Source: Glandiceps talaboti (Eukaryota > Hemichordata > Enteropneusta > Spengelidae). From it: DNA of 62,000 nucleotides. Below, piece by piece: positions 50,976 through 62,000 of this stretch. The notes beneath the pieces are model-generated. The model was not told where the DNA came from. It made no database searches and saw only the letters and a list, made by a program, of their open reading frames with translations. Location: contig NC_135553.1 of NCBI RefSeq assembly GCF_964340395.1, forward strand, positions 14,265,001 through 14,327,000. Reading direction: 5' to 3'. Position 1 is the stretch's first letter. Every line of letters starts with the position of its first letter. The translations under genes were made by a program, and so were the position numbers.

Positions 50976-52160
50976 GGTAAAGTCTTGCGGTATCAAGTCC
51001 TTCAGTCTTCCCTAGGAAACCCTAGTTTCATTTAAATTTGTAATACAGTATCTCAAATTTATTATCGAAACAAGTAGAACACTGTCCACCCAACATGCCC
51101 AATGAGAAGAATAAACTATAGATGTGCTAGGGGGTCTAAACCTATTTCTACCCTTTAAGCTCCTACAGCCTGGATACAAAACTTCGAAAGCTGTCGGTCT
51201 ACTGACTATTACCTTAGAATGGGTTCATGATAGAAACATCTCTTTAATAGCAACAAATGAGTAACTAACTGTCGTTTTAGAATAAATTCACAATTTAATA
51301 CTAAAGATGATAGTCGATTGGATAGAAGGGGGAGGAGTATACATATTTTTTGCTATTAACCAAATCTGTCATGCTATACTTTATTGTTTAGCATATCTTT
51401 TCTCTATCTCAGTTGATATAGTGTATCAACTTGTGTCAATCGTTTTGTAATTAATTTTAACTAGTAGGACTGTTTGTATTGATGATTGTCTTTGAGTGGG
51501 GTCGAAAGATCGAGGACACGTGTTTTAAGGACACGTGGTAATGACCATTATATGTACTAGATACTTCCATAGGTCATCGCGAGAGACTGAGCTTTAGGGT
51601 AGAATACGCCTCGGGATGGAGTTTTACTGAAAATCTCTCCAAATGTTGCCATATGGAAGCTTGCTTCCAGTCCTTTTCGGAGAATAAAAGAAATTAGGGA
51701 TTCTACCGTTTTGTTTTCAAGGAAATCTACAATATTTTATTTTCTCACTGAATATTCGGCGGCCATATTGGATTCTCAAATGGCTTAATTTTGATAACAT
51801 ACTGACCTCTATTTTAAGAAATTTTATGGCGACCCATGGTTTTTCCCCTTCATTTTAAATCATGACAATCGATTGGAGTATTCTTGAACAAAGTAGCAAA
51901 AAAAAGTTGAAACAATTTATTTCCAAGGCGCATTTCACTTTAAAAAACATTAAGAATTGTATAAAAATTATAGACCCATCTTTGTAAATTACAGGCCTCT
52001 TTACTGCACCATCGATCTAAGACTTGCCCCCATTTTTTTCATTGCGTCAGCAGGAAAATTTGTTCAGGCCCGCGAGAATATATGGACTCGGCCTTTAAAT
52101 GTCAAACAGCCTGCATTGTTGATAAAGACACAATAGTCCTTCAGATAGGCAACGTGGGGC

Positions 52161-52161
<1 letters not shown>

Positions 52162-52220
<59 letters not shown>
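52162..52220. repeat. (GAT)n microsatellite
   Basis: About 19 GAT units. Confidence 0.97.
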
Positions 52221-53159
52221 ATAGTTATAAAAAGATCAGGCTATCATCAAACATCAGGTTCATACACACTATTAAGTAATTGGATTGTACAAAACAAGTA
52301 GTTACACTTGTGAGATAAGATTCGATTCAAGGATGGCCCTAGTAGAAAAACAGTCGCGTTAATATTAGCTTTTTTAGCGAATATTCAGAAAGTGTCGACT
52401 CCGGCCACTACATTCCAAGGTAGAGGTTTAAATAATTATAAGAATTTAAAGTTGATTTTAAAAAAAAGACATAGTTCAGTTATTTTGGGTACATTTATCG
52501 AACTGATTATACACACACCATGTATGCACATGTGCCAACAATCGCCAATCACCAACAACTTATCAATTACCCTATAGGACTAAACACGTCTTGTTTACAG
52601 ATCCCACAATTGGTTATCAGTTGGGTTTTTTTTTTATCTCAAAATAGCCTTGTCAGAATAACAACCGATATTATCATTATATATGTCGTTGATTTCCAAG
52701 GTTACAAAATAAAGTATTTCATCACACCTAGGCCTCTGAACACTATGAGGTCAAACTATACAGGGATAAAGAGTTGTTTGTATGAAAAATAAGAAATATA
52801 ATTACAGGTTTATTCTTAATATACAAATTCGAGTATGTATGTCGAAAGTTTGTCATCATGTGTTGGTGTACTTTCAACCAGTGTATTAATTTTTTATCAA
52901 AGGAGTTAGAAGGTTACACTTGAACTCAGCTTTCCATTATTCATACTTGCATAGCGATACATTTATGGCCAACCCTGTCAGTAATTCATATAATCATTCC
53001 ATTCTTACCTATAACTGAGCCATATTGATGTGATTCGTCATTTGTTTTTTCCTTACCTCGTCTACTGCCTGGCAGCACTTTCTGAATCATAAGTGAACGA
53101 TTTAAAGGGGGAACAAAGTTTAGCTAATCAGCTCTTGAAACAAGTTTGTTCGTCTACTT

Positions 53160-53214
53160 GTTTTGTTTGTTTGTTTGTTTGTTTGTTTGTTTATTTGTTT
53201 GTTTGTTTGTTTTT
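53160..53214. repeat. (TTTG)n microsatellite
   Basis: About 13 TTTG units with one TTTA. Confidence 0.95.
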
Positions 53215-54612
53215 GTTTCTTCTATTCAACAGAATTAAAAGTAAAATAATAAATAAAACCACCTACAGCATCAAAATCGTGTATTTGGATAACATTGTTA
53301 AGTTGGAAGACTTATTTTCCACTGTAGTCCCGTTAAGCCAAAAACCTCAACAATGTTAGAATAACAGCCTCAACCCAGTCTACACAGAACATACCTCGTC
53401 TGAGCAACATTACCCATTTGTATATCAAACTATGCTTTAGAAAAGTCACGCTATGTAGAATTAGTGAAAGTGACTTTTCTGGGTGTCCTAAGCATAATGA
53501 ATTGAAATGCAGCTAAAATCAAATCAGTCTTGCCTTTGTAATAATACTGTAACAATGGAAAGAATGTGATGCCTCGAGTACTTTGTGTCGATGAAGAAAA
53601 TAAACGCTACATTAGTAATACTTTTTAGAAGCACTATAGAGGGAAAAGGGTTTACGATTTTGATTTATAAGTTATTCGCGTAGATTCCCGTTTTGTTTTC
53701 AAATGATACACATTTCAACGTTGTGCTCGAGTTTAGTATACACTACGAATGTCTATGATCGATGATTTTAGCGGCAATCGGTTAGATGTATATCCAGTTC
53801 AAATTTCTATTTGCGACGACATTCATACAAATATTTGGAGCATAGTTACTACCAATGCACATGACATATATTAAGTGTGTTACAACATTTAGTAAATACA
53901 TAAATAACAGTGCATTATCGGTTGTTTGTTTGTTTGGTTGCCTTCTATTTCAGATCACACTTGCTCTAGCATACATAAAATATCTTACCCCCTGTCCGTT
54001 TAGAAGTCGCTCTGAGTTCCTTTTCATACCATAATATATGTAGCGATATGGGTCATTTTTTGTCCAACAGAAATTCATACGAGCCGTTATCAGCGAGTGT
54101 AACTCGAGGGTCCGACTATTTCGTCGCCGCCGACGATATGGTACAACTTGTATAGCCAACATCGTATCGTAGAGTATACGAAAAAAATAACTTATGAAGT
54201 ATGTGAAAACGTAATACAGGATGTGCACATAAAGAAATGAAGAATGGGCGTTCGCCTTCAGGCCGCGGTAGACCCTTCGGGAGATTTCGTATCATCTTAC
54301 AAGACTGTTACATAATACATACATGCTAACAATGTAATCTGTACATTATACGAGTGTTTACCAGTCTCAGCTACACCGAGGATCTCCTCAAAATCGAACA
54401 TGGTTATCTATTTTTCGAAATTATATAACTCATAGACGCAATAGTCACCAGTTTTTATCACTCTTTAGGGATGAAAACTATGAAACTACAGTATGCAACA
54501 TTTCGCAATTATTTTTCAGTATGTGTGTTCTACCTTGAAGTTCTATAAATAAATAGACGGCTGTACTTCAATGCTGTTCAGAAGCTGAAATCGCTCGGTG
54601 GTTGAGTCCTCC

Positions 54613-54695
54613 TAGCCTGGAATCCATGAGGATTGGATTGGATTGGATTGGATTTTTTTAATGTAAGAAATCCAATCCGCATGGATTCCAGGCTA
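54613..54695. mobile_element. 83-bp MITE with 28-bp inverted repeats and 9-bp target duplication
   Basis: The ends TAGCCTGGAATCCATG and CATGGATTCCAGGCTA are exact inverted repeats. The arms extend to 28 bp with one mismatch, through GGATTGGATT, which is tandemly repeated in the left arm. GAGTCCTCC is present directly on both sides (54604-54612 and 54696-54704). Confidence 0.88.
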
Positions 54696-55726
54696 GAGTC
54701 CTCCATAAAGCCTACGCGTTTACTAACAAGAGTGATGTCATTTTGCAATGAAAACAAATTTAGACCATATTAAAGACCATTATATTAATAGTATAGGTTA
54801 AAAATCTCATGCGAATGTGTGAATGGGGGAGGGGGTAGTTTTACACTATATTTAGCGGTATGATATTTTGTAGTTAATTATTCATATGTGGCAACCAAGA
54901 CCTTGTGAACCTGTAGCTTGTATAGTTCCAGCACCTGTTGATTTTAATGCAGACCCTGGGAATCTGTCGACCGGAACAACGTAGATCGCGTGCACTCAAA
55001 TTTAGTACATCATAGCTTTCACAATGTTGGAAGAAAACGACTGCCTGTATCATTCACGAGGAGTTGTAAATAAACCATTGGTAGGATAAATATAGTTATA
55101 AACAAACACGATAAACTGATAAATTCATTTCGAAATACCAGGTAAGGATTATGCAGGGATTTGTAAGCCAGATTGACAGTGTCCACAATCGAAAACAACA
55201 CACTTACTACCCGATGTACCCAGCACACTATACTGCAATGTATGTGTGTGAGGGGGGGGGGGGGGGGTATGTATAATTAATTCTTGAATATTCATCATTT
55301 TTAACTAGTATGGTAGAATTAATCAAATTCCGAACTTTCACGTGTGAATGGGCATAAATATGACAGATTCGTATGTACATGCTCTTAGTTCGTGATATCC
55401 GGTTTACGACAAAACTGCAGTAATCCAATGACAGGTTTGAATTGTAAATCACATGACCTCCAACACAACACAACAGACAGGTGTGATTGTGTCATCACTT
55501 CGATTAGAATGTAGCAAACAAGGCAATCATATACACATATCGGGTGATGTTTGTGATATCTTAAACCCGACAATTCTTCAAATCCCGGGTTCACAATTCA
55601 AACAAAATGAACACAAGATTTGACCATGAGTAGATAAGGGACTCCGATATATGCGCCATAATATATTATTTACAGTTTCGGTTGACGGCGATGGTACATT
55701 TTAATAATCCCCTATGTAGCGATAAC

Positions 55727-55874
55727 TAGCCTGCCTGTTAGCCTAGTCTTGAATTTAGGACTAACTCTACTTCGGTATTTTAGTTCGTCCTTCCAAGCGA
55801 AAATTCAAACGACAGCTTATATGATAGTTGAACTAATGTTGTAGCGTTAGTCCTTCAAAACTACAGGTAGGCTA
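55727..55874. mobile_element. Possible 148-bp MITE with TAGCCT ends
   Basis: TAGCCTGCCTGT at the left and ACAGGTAGGCTA at the right are inverted with one mismatch. Inner GGACTAAC and GTTAGTCC segments are also inverted. No target duplication. Confidence 0.45.
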
Positions 55875-56111
55875 AACAAAAGATGGACCAAGACAGATTT
55901 TACATGTTATTTGTATATTTATTTAACTTCTTCCTATTCCATGAGTTTCCAGCTTGAATATAGATCTTCCTAGGTAGAACCAAAGAGTCTGAAATTTATG
56001 GCGAGGTTTGGGAATTACTTTTACTGATTACGAACTGATATTTAGGATTCTAAAACATGTCGAAACAAGGTCTAACAATTTGACTTTCGTGGGGCTCAGG
56101 TATCCAACACT

Positions 56112-56146
56112 GTCCATCTGTCTGTCTGTCTGTCTGTCTGTCTGTA

Positions 56147-56177
<31 letters not shown>

Positions 56178-56290
56178 GTATGTGTATGTATGTATGTATG
56201 TATGTATGTATGTATGTATGTATGTATGTATGTATGTATGTATGTCAGTCTGCCTGTCTGCCTTTCTGTTTGTCTGCCTGTCCGCCTATC
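56112..56290. repeat. (TCTG)n, (ATGT)n, then degenerate TCTG
   Basis: TCTG to about 56177, ATGT to about 56245, then CTGCCTGTCTG-type sequence. Confidence 0.96.
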
Positions 56291-57496
56291 TATCAATCAA
56301 TCTGTTTTTCTGTCTCTGTCTGTTCGTGTGTTTGGTTGTCTCTGTTTGTTTTTGCAGGGTAATAAAACATTATGATTACGAATACGTATGTAATGCGTTT
56401 CATTGTGAACACGAATAATCTCAGTAAGTACTCGGTTTACAGGTCGGTGAATTAGATGTGATTTACAAGTCTTTGGAATCGAAATGCTTCAATTAGTGAA
56501 AACATTCAATCGACCTCGGACAAAGAGATGTATTATTTGGGAAATTACATCATTATGTTATCTACAATCTTCTGTTAATTGTTGCAAAAAAACTCATTTT
56601 ATCATCATTTTTCTTGTCGATTATACTGCTACAAATACAAGTATCATTGATTTAGAATATGAAATTGCCACAGAAGTGGATAAACAATGCAATAGACACA
56701 CTGTCGTAACTGGTTTGACATACTATAGAGAGTTTACAATTGGAACCAGGTAAAAACATCGACAGGTATTGTGTCTTACGTAAACTGGTCATACTCTGGG
56801 TTTTTTTAAAGGCAGGAACAAGAGACAACAACTACTTTGCATAAAAAAACAACAGTTCGTAAGTGCATGCATCTCAATAACAGAACCATGGTGCATGGTA
56901 CATTTTGTCTAACTTGCAAACAGAAACCCGCTATCACAAGAGATCGGTAAAAAGCGTTCCGCTTAGAGTTCCAGAACAATGCAAAGACAATTATTTGGCC
57001 ATGTATATGGAGATTTCATTGATAGCATTGAAAGTGAAACTCCAACGCGATTACAAGTTGGGTGGAGGGTTAATCCAGGCACATAATGCTATCAGACTGG
57101 ACAATGTCTATTGAGACATAGCCCATCAAAAGGGGGTCATTTGTGGTGATTAGTTCATTCAGGCTCGTTCAAGCATTAATTATTAGTTAGCGTTTTAAAA
57201 GACATCGAACAACAATTCCAGACAACGCGGACAATCAACTCGGGCCTCCATACTGTTTGAATAAAATAGCTGTTATTTGGTTTGTTTCATTGGAAAATTA
57301 CACCACCCGGTTTGATAACAACCGCAGCACCACTATACGACGGTAAATTGTTACTATTTAAGAAATACTGTAACATGCCAGTTGATATCAATAGTGATCA
57401 ATCAACGCCTTTCTTTCCTATTTGATTGTCTATACGTTTTTGGTATTGTTATTGTTTCTTTCATTGTTTGTTTAGTTTTGTGTTTAGTGAGATACT

Positions 57497-57958
57497 GGTT
57501 GGTTGGTTGGTGGGTGGGTGGGTGGGTTGGTTCGTTGGTTGGTTGGTTGGTTGGTTGGTTGGTTGATTGGTTGGTTGGTTGGTTGGTTGGTTGGTTACAA
57601 TTGGTTGTTTGGTTGGTTGGTTGGTGGGTTGGTTGGTTGGTGGGTGGGTGGGTTGGTTGGTTGGTGGGTTGGTTGGTTGTTTGGTGGGTTGGTTGGTTGG
57701 TTGGTTGGTTGGTTGGCAGGTAATTGGCGAGGGCCTGATGTTGGTTGAGTTGGTGGGGGGTTGGATGGATGGATAGATGGATGGATGATGGATGTGAGGT
57801 TGGTTTGGTTGGTTGGTTGGTTGGTTGGTTGGTTGGTTGGTTCTGCTGGTGTTTGGTTGGATGGATGGATGGTTGCTTGGTTGGTTGATGGTGGTGGTGG
57901 TGGTGGTGGTGGTGGTGGTGGTGGTGGTGGTGGTGGTGGTGGTGGTGGTGGTGGTGGT
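57497..57958. repeat. (GGTT)n and (GTG)n array, ~460 bp
   Basis: GGTT/GGGT units from 57497 to about 57720, GGAT and GGTT blocks to about 57885, then about 24 GTG units. All the Trp/Val/Gly- and Thr/Pro-rich frames here are read-through. Confidence 0.97.
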
Positions 57959-58196
57959 GTTAAAACTGACATTCCGATAGACAGATAATTTTAAAATGAC
58001 CAAGTGCTGCTTCCGATTCTAAAATATGCCCGAGGATTTTATCGATTCGTACAATTCTACAGTGACATAGCCAACCTTTCACGATAACACAACGTTACGT
58101 CATGTACGCTTGCGACCACGAATATGACTTGTACACATACAGTAAGAAACAACAGTAGTACATTCGCATATAATGGAAACCAGCTAAGTTGAAACA

Positions 58197-58465
58197 AATC
58201 GTCGACTGACTCGACAAAAGGTTTACAAACACATATTGACTGACTCCACAAAAATCTTATCAACATTAAGATTCCAGATGACAAGAACTTGAACTGTTAG
58301 TGAGCCATCATTTGTGCAGGACGATAGTTTGTAGATATGTTAGTAAGATTTTTGTCAGCAAGACGATGACATGTAGCAATGTTAGTAAGAGTTTCAAGCC
58401 AGACGATAATTTGTAGCACTGTTAGTAAGATCTTTGTTGAGCTAGACGACGTTTCTTTCAATATC
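58197..58465. mobile_element. CGTCTGGC-family element, copy 3
   Basis: The left half has CGACTGACTCGACAAAAGGT and GACTCCACAAAAATCTTATC. The right half has inverted units (GTTAGTAAGATTTTTGTCAG, AAGCCAGACGATAATTTGTA) ending AGCTAGACGACGTTTCTTTC. Confidence 0.65.
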
Positions 58466-60335
58466 TTTCAACTCAAGTGGCTTCCATTGTGACAGAAACA
58501 GAGAACACCCAAGAGTAAAAAACTCTTCGGAATGTAAAATGTAAGACAAATCGGACGGGGGAGAAAGAAGGTTTCATTACCCGAATTGTCCTTTTAATCT
58601 CACTTCAAGTAAATTTTTATCTTTTAAAGGACGATGGAATTATGTTTACTGCTTACAGTAAACCCGTGTCGGAATTAATGACTTCGAAGCACTTTTGTTT
58701 TCTTTGTTTACATGTTCTTGAGTCATTTTAGCAAAACAACTTGATCATTTCCTGGGACAATTAAGTTGTAAGTGTTTCTTTGTTTTTTAGTTAATTATGT
58801 CGATACAGAGAACGAAACTTACTTAGAGTGTCTTACAGTAGGGGGTAGGGGGTAGGGGGCGAATTAAGATGCGTAAAACTTGAAAGAAATTGTTCAACTT
58901 TTTTTAAAAGCCAAAAGCCTACCTACTAGGTTGACTACGCACACCATAGCCGCGATGTAAGATCCATACAAATGAAAAGAACAGTAACTCTGAAATGAAT
59001 CGAACCTACAGAAACAGTCACCATAACAACAGACTGAAATTTACAGATACACGATGGCTTTCATTGGTTTTCGAAATGCTGACCTATTTTTTAAAAAATT
59101 GTCTAGTCATGGTGGTCACGTAGTACAAAGTTATGAAATGGACATTGATCTTAGAGAGGAGGGAATATTCCCTGTTAATAGGACGATTTCTGGTTGGTCT
59201 AAAAAGTACATGGTTGGTGGACAGTTCTCGTTGGCAACGTATTGTTTTATCCACAAGACACATGCATCTTGAATTAACGTCTGAGTAAAACAGATTGATA
59301 GCTTTAAATTTTCAACAAAGCTACGGCTGTGGGAGATGGAAATGTATTCATAAGTCTGCATAGCGTGTACAATATATTAATTCTGCTGTGGAAAACTGAT
59401 AACTTCAAAAAAAAAATAAGCTGGATTTTGTTCAGTAAATATTTTTGACTCGAGACACTATTATGGTAGTCAAGTTTCCTATACGCATTACGATCGCTAC
59501 AATCATATGGAGTCGAGAGGACAGTGACCGTCAACAGGTATAGAATCTTCGGAAGCATGTGACGTGTTTGAGTACACTTCTGCCACGTATTAATCAACGC
59601 TGTAAAAGCATCAACACTGGGAAAAGATTTACAGGACAGGTGTGCTTCAGAAAATACAACATTTACATTGAATTACTGACGTTTCCTTTCATTTGACACT
59701 GGTGTGTACAAAATAGGCGTTCCAGACCGTTATACCGACACAGACAAGGAACTTATCAGTGATACTATACCGACAATGACGTTTTACAAGTAGACCAAGG
59801 GATGGTGTACTCTTCGTTATCACAGTATAGGTGATTGGCAAACAAATTGTCTTAATCTAAGTTTCCCTGTCAATCTCGTAGCTGTTGTGTGGTTGGAGGA
59901 ACGGTTGAAAGGAATGAAGTTAGTGACACCAAACTGTTGATGGAAAACTAAGTACTAGCATAGATGTTTGAGAGCCCCAACGTCTATGGTATTAAATACG
60001 TTAAAGACAGGACATGATCACACCATCGTGGCAAGCATACAACATACTATGTAACCTATGTTTTTGTTATCTTCAATCAATGATTTTTTATCAACTCAAA
60101 CGACTTCTGTCTTTACAAGTCAGTGATGTGCCGTTGTACCCGGCGGTCCAAATATGATAACCGGATGACGTTATTGCCGATACTTTAATTCATTACATTA
60201 AGTTTCTTCTCGAATTTTTCTTTTTTGTTTTCTTACTTTGTTTTCTTATTTTTCGTGCCCCCTTTCTCTTGAATTTTCTTTTCTTTTTTATTTAATTCCA
60301 TTCCATTCTTTCTTTTTTTATAACCCTTCTTTTCG

Positions 60336-60421
60336 GTTCTGTTCTGTTCTGTTCTGTTCTGTACTGTGATGTTCTTTTCTGTTCGTTTCGTTTCGTTTCG
60401 TTTAGTTTCGTTGCGTTTCGT
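60336..60421. repeat. (GTTCT)n and (GTTTC)n pentanucleotide repeats
   Basis: Four GTTCT units then about five GTTTC-type units. Confidence 0.93.
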
Positions 60422-61503
60422 ATCTTGGGACGCCACGTTTAACCCTAGCCTGGTTACCAGTAAGAACACGAACTGTTGGGTTCTTTATTGTCGAAAGATT
60501 AGACCGAGTACGATTATTGTGACGTCAATGTTTATTGTAGTGATTGCAAGTTGAAATAAGCACATGTATATTTTGCTACTGGAAGAATGAAACTTGGCTA
60601 TAGTTCAATACTGTACTAATAAGCTAGGCGGCATACTCTTTGGGTGAATGTGTTACTACAAATCATTGGACCAAATCAATGATCAAGACTCGATTTTGGT
60701 TAATTCAACCAATCACAACTTACATGTATGTTCCATTATAAAATATTCATATAAAGAATAATTTTCCAACAGATCGCCAGCAGTTGTATTGCGCTATTAT
60801 GATTGCCATGGTAACCAATGTGAGACATCTTTGAGGTGAATAAATCATTCAACGGTTATAAAATTCACGGTGTCGGGTCGATCGTTAATAAATTTACAGC
60901 ACAATATCGATCGTTGACCGTACAGTTGTTAAGAACGCGTGATATCGTGATATCGGTCTGTCAGTTGGTAAATGTTTAGACCCATAGTAAACAGCGCCAG
61001 ACAACCTGTCAATACTGTGATGTTTGTGCGACATTATGACATGATTCTTTTAGAAGATTGACTGAAGACTTGGATAATGATTCCTTCACGTGAGTTGTTA
61101 TTTCGATGACTTGTATCGCCGTTTAATCAAATCTATCACCACCTATCATTATCGCGGCTATGTTTGACATGTTGATATCGACAGGCCATATATAACTCAC
61201 CACCAACATTCATTTAATGATCATTCTATACTCTAATAAAGCTGCATGCACTGGCTGCAACTAAAACATTTTTTTTGGAAAATGTTTTGTTATAATATCA
61301 TACACTCTAACCAGTATTGACTCACGTGTACGTAAAAATATTTGTGTAGCAGTACACATCGTATATGGTGGACTATATCCAAACCAAGTTGGTTTTTTGG
61401 GTCCGCACTCAAAAATCAGCTTCTCGAATGAATTATGATTTCAACTTATTACTATACTACTTATAGATAAAAACAGACTTCTAAGGCCTAAAACAATTGT
61501 TTG

Positions 61504-61690
61504 GTTCCGGTTACCCGCCCCCACCTAGTTTTTCACTGTCGACCCTAAACTTTTGTTTTACGAATTCGAGAAAAAAAAATATGTCTCACAAGAAATAGTA
61601 GATGTAGAAACTAACATCAACTTAAAAAGACACTATAAAATGTTCTTCCAATCTGTAATTACTGTACATCTGATGAGAAGAAGAAACCAA
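61504..61690. mobile_element. Half copy of the GGTTCCGGTTACCCG element with LINE scrap
   Basis: GGTTCCGGTTACCCGCCCCC and the following ACCCTAAAC and CGAGAAAAAAAA tract match the left end of the 38.7-kb element. The LINE-derived CATCAACTT...CCAATCTGTAAT...GTACATCTGATG piece follows. It ends at the AT array at about 61696; the second inverted end is missing. Confidence 0.65.
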
Positions 61691-61695
61691 TAACA

Positions 61696-61702
61696 TATAT
61701 AT

Positions 61703-61783
<81 letters not shown>
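61696..61783. repeat. (AT)n microsatellite
   Basis: AT run following the LINE scrap; a second short AT run is at 61842-61870. Confidence 0.97.
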
Positions 61784-61785
<2 letters not shown>

Positions 61786-61838
61786 CTCGTTTAGTATCAA
61801 TCTGCTAAGACAGTGCTCTATACCGCAGTGGCAGAGCG

Positions 61839-61870
<32 letters not shown>

Positions 61871-61905
61871 CGGGTTTATATTAATTTATAATACAGTCAA
61901 CCTAC

Positions 61906-62000
61906 CTCCGGTTCAGCAGGTTCGCCTGGTAAAAACTTTCGTCGCCGCAAACCTCGTGAGAAGGCTCCGAGCAAAGAAATCTTTTTCGAGATCGACCGAA
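61906..62000 (-). CDS. Possible exon of a second gene (partial at window edge)
   Basis: On the minus strand an open frame enters from the right edge and stops at a good donor (GTAGGT at 61905-61900). The phase-0 frame reads SISKKISLLGAFSRGLRRRK and then FLPGEPAEPE, with mixed codons and no low complexity. I do not recognise the protein. The donor and codon content favour an exon, but with only 95 bp visible a chance frame cannot be excluded. Confidence 0.4.

Larger units (their letters stand above)
50976..54603. other. No confirmed gene
   Basis: AT-rich sequence with the GAT and TTTG arrays. Several donor-like sites occur on the minus strand (53.0-53.4 kb, 53.99 kb), but no chain of exons could be built. 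Confidence 0.45.
57959..61503. other. No confirmed gene
   Basis: Apart from the CGTCTGGC-family element and pentanucleotide repeats, only short frames. The 72-codon frame at 59054 has no recognisable domain. Confidence 0.45.

Noticed and set aside
53950-54228. 92-codon minus-strand frame with RRRRR and a GTAAGA donor
   Set aside because: No acceptor or start context, no recognisable domain, and no downstream exon with matching phase.
57461-58003. 180-codon Thr/Pro/Asn/Gln frame and Trp/Val/Gly frames
   Set aside because: Translation of GGTT and GTG arrays, open in all frames by composition.

Overview
This is a eukaryotic, animal-type window. It has one gene split into many small exons with GT-AG introns, a non-LTR retrotransposon fragment, several families of short inverted-repeat transposons, and a very heavy load of long microsatellites. 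The style (intron size, MITE density, long CT, AT, CATA and CAGA arrays) suits a marine invertebrate genome assembled from long reads. I cannot name the species from the sequence.

The one gene I can reconstruct with confidence is on the minus strand, from the ATG at 46285 to the stop at 25380. Seventeen coding exons join with consistent reading phase at every junction into a 798-residue protein. It has a disordered Ser/Pro/Arg-rich N-terminus, a short hydrophobic/basic helix, and two cyclic-nucleotide-binding domains. This is a CNBD2-type protein (cyclic nucleotide-binding domain-containing protein 2, called CRIS in mouse sperm work). The first domain keeps the Glu and Arg of a working cAMP pocket. 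The second lacks them and carries an insertion of about 150 residues. The introns hold many of the repeats: two full Tc1/mariner-like MITEs, long CATA/CAGA/GA arrays, and members of three other inverted-repeat families.

Layout: 1-25.3 kb holds no recognised host gene. It contains inverted-repeat elements (764-1266, 2056-3928, 10073-10523, 20037-20307), tandem repeats (4803-5070, 22631-23003), microsatellites, an AT-rich palindrome (11707-11967), and the 3' end of a LINE reverse-transcriptase ORF (13837-14298, minus strand). 25.4-46.3 kb is the CNBD2-like gene. 46.4-61.9 kb is again intergenic or intronic, with an 83-bp MITE flanked by a perfect 9-bp duplication (54604-54704) and large microsatellites (50549-50699, 57497-57958). 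At the right edge (61906-62000, minus strand) an open frame ends at a good splice donor and may be an exon of a second gene coming in from outside.

No tRNA, rRNA, CRISPR array or prokaryotic operon was seen. Most open frames over 60 codons in the window are microsatellite read-through or chance.
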